Assembly: GCA_944387635.1 (NCBI GenBank)
Contig: CALXFT010000024.1
Span: 1 to 32,764, forward strand
Origin: an uncultured Oscillospiraceae bacterium
GTDB lineage: Bacteria > Bacillota > Clostridia > Oscillospirales > Oscillospiraceae
Direction: 5' to 3'
Length of the DNA: 32,764 bases
The notes under the pieces are model-generated. The model had not been told where the DNA came from. It saw only the letters and a list, made by a program, of their open reading frames with translations, and searched no databases. Both the position numbers and the translations under genes were made by a program. Below, piece after piece: positions 30,634-32,764 of this stretch. Position 1 is the stretch's first letter, and every line of letters begins with the position of its first letter.

Positions 30634-32685
30634 TCAGATGCCCATTGCTGTCAGTACGGGCGTAATGAGCATATCAATGATTTTGATTCCGATGAAAGGG
30701 GTGACGACGCCGCCCAAACCGTAGATCATCATATTCCGGGCTAACATTTTGCCGGAAGACATGGGGCGGTACTTGACGCCTTTCATCGCCAGAGGAATCA
30801 GGCAGGGAATGATGATCGCATTAAAAATCAATGCAGACAGGATGGCACTGTTTTGTGTACTCAGGTGCATGATATTCAGAACACCCAGCTGCGGGATGGC
30901 CGCCATAAACATAGCGGGAATGATCGCAAAATACTTTGCGATATCGTTTGCAATCGAGAAGGTGGTGAGAGAGCCGCGGGTGATGAGCAGCTGCTTGCCG
31001 ATCTCCACCACCTCCAGGATCTTGGTGGGGTCGGAGTCCAGATCCACCATGTTGGCGGCTTCCTTGGCCGCGGTGGTGCCGGAGTTCATGGCAAGGCCCA
31101 CATTTGCCTGGGCAAGGGCGGGCGCGTCGTTGGTACCGTCGCCGGTCATGGCAACGATCTTTCCCTCCGCCTGCTCCTTTTTGATAACGCTGATCTTGTC
31201 CTCCGGCTTGCACTCGGCAATAAAGCCGTCCACCCCGGCTTCCTTGGCGATGGTGGCTGCAGTCAAGGGGTTGTCGCCGGTACACATGATGGTCTTGATG
31301 CCGATGGCCCGCAGGCGCTCAAAACGCTCTGCCATGCCGGGCTTTACAGTGTCTTTCAGATAAATAACGCCAAGCACCTGCTTATTTTGGCATACAACCA
31401 GAGGGGTACCGCCCAGGGAAGAAACCTTTTCTACATGAGCATGCAGATCGGCCGGAACCGTTCCGCCCTGAGACGTAACGTATTGCTCAATAGCGTCCGA
31501 GGCGCCTTTGCGAACCTTAGTGCCATCGGGAAGATCCACGCCGCTCATGCGGGTCTGGGCGGTAAATTCCATAAAGGAAGAACCGGGGATTTCCTCACTG
31601 TTGTCTCCCAGACGGCGTGCCAGTTCCAGAGTGGATTTACCCTCAGGAGTTTCATCATGAAGGCTGGTCAGAGCCGCACAGCGAATCAGATCGCCACGGC
31701 TTGCACCCTCCACGGGGAAGAAATCAGCGGCCAGGCGGTTGCCGAATGTAATGGTACCGGTCTTATCCAGAATCATGGTGTCCACATCGCCGCAGGCTTC
31801 CACCGCCTTACCGGACATAGCAATCACATTGAAGCGGGTCACGCGGTCCATACCGGCAATGCCGATGGCGGAGAGCAGACCGCCGATGGTGGTGGGGATC
31901 AGGCAAACCATCAGGGCAATCAGGGTGGATAGCGGCAGCTGAACCCCACAATACATACCGATGGGATACAAGGTGACAATAACAATCAGGAAAATGATGG
32001 TCAGGGAAACCAGGAGCGTACTCAACGCAATTTCATTGGGCGTTTTTTTCCGGGAGGCCCCTTCCACCAGAGCGATCATCCGATCCAGAAAGCTGTTGCC
32101 GGGATCAGAGGTGATGCGGATTTTCAGCCAGTCGGATACCACGGTGGTACCGCCGGTAACGGAGCAGAAGTCGCCGCCACTCTCACGGACCACGGGGGCG
32201 GACTCGCCGGTGATCGCCGATTCATCCACTGACGCAATGCCCTCAATCACCTCGCCGTCGCCGGGGATGACCTCACCGGCCACTACCATAACAACATCGC
32301 CCTTTTTCAGCTCGCTGGAAGAAACGATGGTTTCGTTACCGTCCTGGTCCAGCAAATGGGCTTCGGTGTCCTTCTGGGTTTTCTTCAGGCTGGCAGCCTG
32401 CGCCTTGCCCCGCCCCTCTGCCACAGACTCCGCGAAGTTAGCAAACAGCACCGTCACCAGCAGAATAATGGAAACGATCAAATTGTAAGTACGCAGGCCG
32501 GTATCGCCCTCACCAAACAGCCCCGGCACAATCGTCAGCAGCAGCGTGATCAGGAAGCCGATTTCCACGACGAACATGACCGGATTCTTGATCATATATC
32601 GGGGGTCCAGCTTTTTTACCGAACCGATGAGAGCTTGTTTCAGGATCTCCGGGGTCAGCAGCTTTTTATTTTGTTTCTTACTCAT
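30634..32685 (-). CDS. kdpB: Potassium-transporting P-type ATPase KdpB subunit
   Basis: A 683-residue catalytic subunit. The actuator motif is TGES (159-162). The membrane core is [21 protein letters not shown]. The phosphorylation loop is [11 protein letters not shown] with D307. KGAS is the nucleotide-binding motif, [18 protein letters not shown] the hinge, and [17 protein letters not shown] lies in the late transmembrane part. The length is normal. It hydrolyses ATP to drive K+ through KdpA. AAGGAGG is 11 bases from ATG, just after the kdpA stop. Confidence 0.97.
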   Translation of the reverse strand: MSKKQNKKLLTPEILKQALIGSVKKLDPRYMIKNPVMFVVEIGFLITLLLTIVPGLFGEGDTGLRTYNLIVSIILLVTVLFANFAESVAEGRGKAQAASLKKTQKDTEAHLLDQDGNETIVSSSELKKGDVVMVVAGEVIPGDGEVIEGIASVDESAITGESAPVVRESGGDFCSVTGGTTVVSDWLKIRITSDPGNSFLDRMIALVEGASRKKTPNEIALSTLLVSLTIIFLIVIVTLYPIGMYCGVQLPLSTLIALMVCLIPTTIGGLLSAIGIAGMDRVTRFNVIAMSGKAVEACGDVDTMILDKTGTITFGNRLAADFFPVEGASRGDLIRCAALTSLHDETPEGKSTLELARRLGDNSEEIPGSSFMEFTAQTRMSGVDLPDGTKVRKGASDAIEQYVTSQGGTVPADLHAHVEKVSSLGGTPLVVCQNKQVLGVIYLKDTVKPGMAERFERLRAIGIKTIMCTGDNPLTAATIAKEAGVDGFIAECKPEDKISVIKKEQAEGKIVAMTGDGTNDAPALAQANVGLAMNSGTTAAKEAANMVDLDSDPTKILEVVEIGKQLLITRGSLTTFSIANDIAKYFAIIPAMFMAAIPQLGVLNIMHLSTQNSAILSALIFNAIIIPCLIPLAMKGVKYRPMSSGKMLARNMMIYGLGGVVTPFIGIKIIDMLITPVLTAMGI

Positions 32686-32701
32686 ATTACGAAAATCCTC
32701 C

Positions 32702-32764
32702 TTAGCCCCAAAGGGTCAGATGTTCAGCAATGGGGCCCAGCGCCAGCGCCGGGAAGAATGTCAG
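32702..32764 (-). CDS. kdpA: C-terminal end of KdpA
   Basis: Only the last 20 codons lie in the window: [20 protein letters not shown] then TAA. The [14 protein letters not shown] ending is characteristic of KdpA, the K+-channel-like subunit. Placed 16 bases before kdpB, it gives the standard kdpABC order. The rest lies beyond the right edge. Confidence 0.9.
   Translation of the reverse strand: MTFFPALALGPIAEHLTLWG

Overview
The window looks like the chromosome of a GC-rich, low-GC-phylum (Clostridia) gut-type bacterium, most likely Oscillospiraceae/Ruminococcaceae-like. The grounds are strong AAGGAGG ribosome sites, TTGnnn-17-TATAAT promoters, a BofA-type sporulation gene, a stand-alone Spo0A C-terminal-like protein, a Clostridia-type Gld/DUF4340 ABC operon, and GC-rich C/G-ending codons. 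No rRNA, tRNA, CRISPR array, transposase or integrase was seen.

Layout. (1) 1-1000: the end of a phage/ICE-style pair, the C-terminus of a coiled-coil SMC/SbcC-like ATPase and a small Cys-rich protein, closed by a hairpin. (2) 1004-6195, minus: a four-gene operon of ABC ATPase, ABC-2 permease, GldG-like protein and DUF4340 protein. The last carries a striking 11-copy 36-bp in-frame repeat. (3) 6196-8580: small regulator, a decayed cyclophilin with an intact promoter in front, a YdcF/DUF218 protein, and two copies of a mosaic intergenic repeat. (4) 8581-17715, minus: a nucleoside uptake and salvage block. The genes are tdk-deoC-deoD-deoB-cdd, then a BMP-family nucleoside-binding lipoprotein with its own promoter and terminator, then nupOPQ-type ATPase and permeases with their own promoter. 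Together they would import nucleosides, deaminate cytidine, phosphorolyse purine nucleosides, and convert (deoxy)ribose-1-P to glycolytic intermediates. (5) 17760-21753, minus: an OmpR-type response regulator and a very large sensor kinase. (6) 21824-23049: a MscS channel, converging on and overlapping a BofA-like gene. (7) 23601-27964, plus: a galactose-type mglBAC operon ending in a small membrane-anchored InlB-repeat protein. (8) 27965-29788: a less GC-rich accessory patch with another mosaic repeat, an XRE regulator divergent from a Spo0A_C-like mini-protein with an operator-like palindrome between them, and an orphan ABC-2 permease. (9) 29873-32764, minus: kdpC, kdpB and the very end of kdpA.

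Most noteworthy: a dispersed mosaic repeat family whose modules m1-m2-m3 appear in different combinations at four sites; the XRE/Spo0A_C-like divergent pair; and Thr/Glu/Ala-rich repetitive linkers in three unrelated extracytoplasmic proteins. In one of these the repeat is embedded inside a folded domain. I see no clear complete new defence or mobile system.
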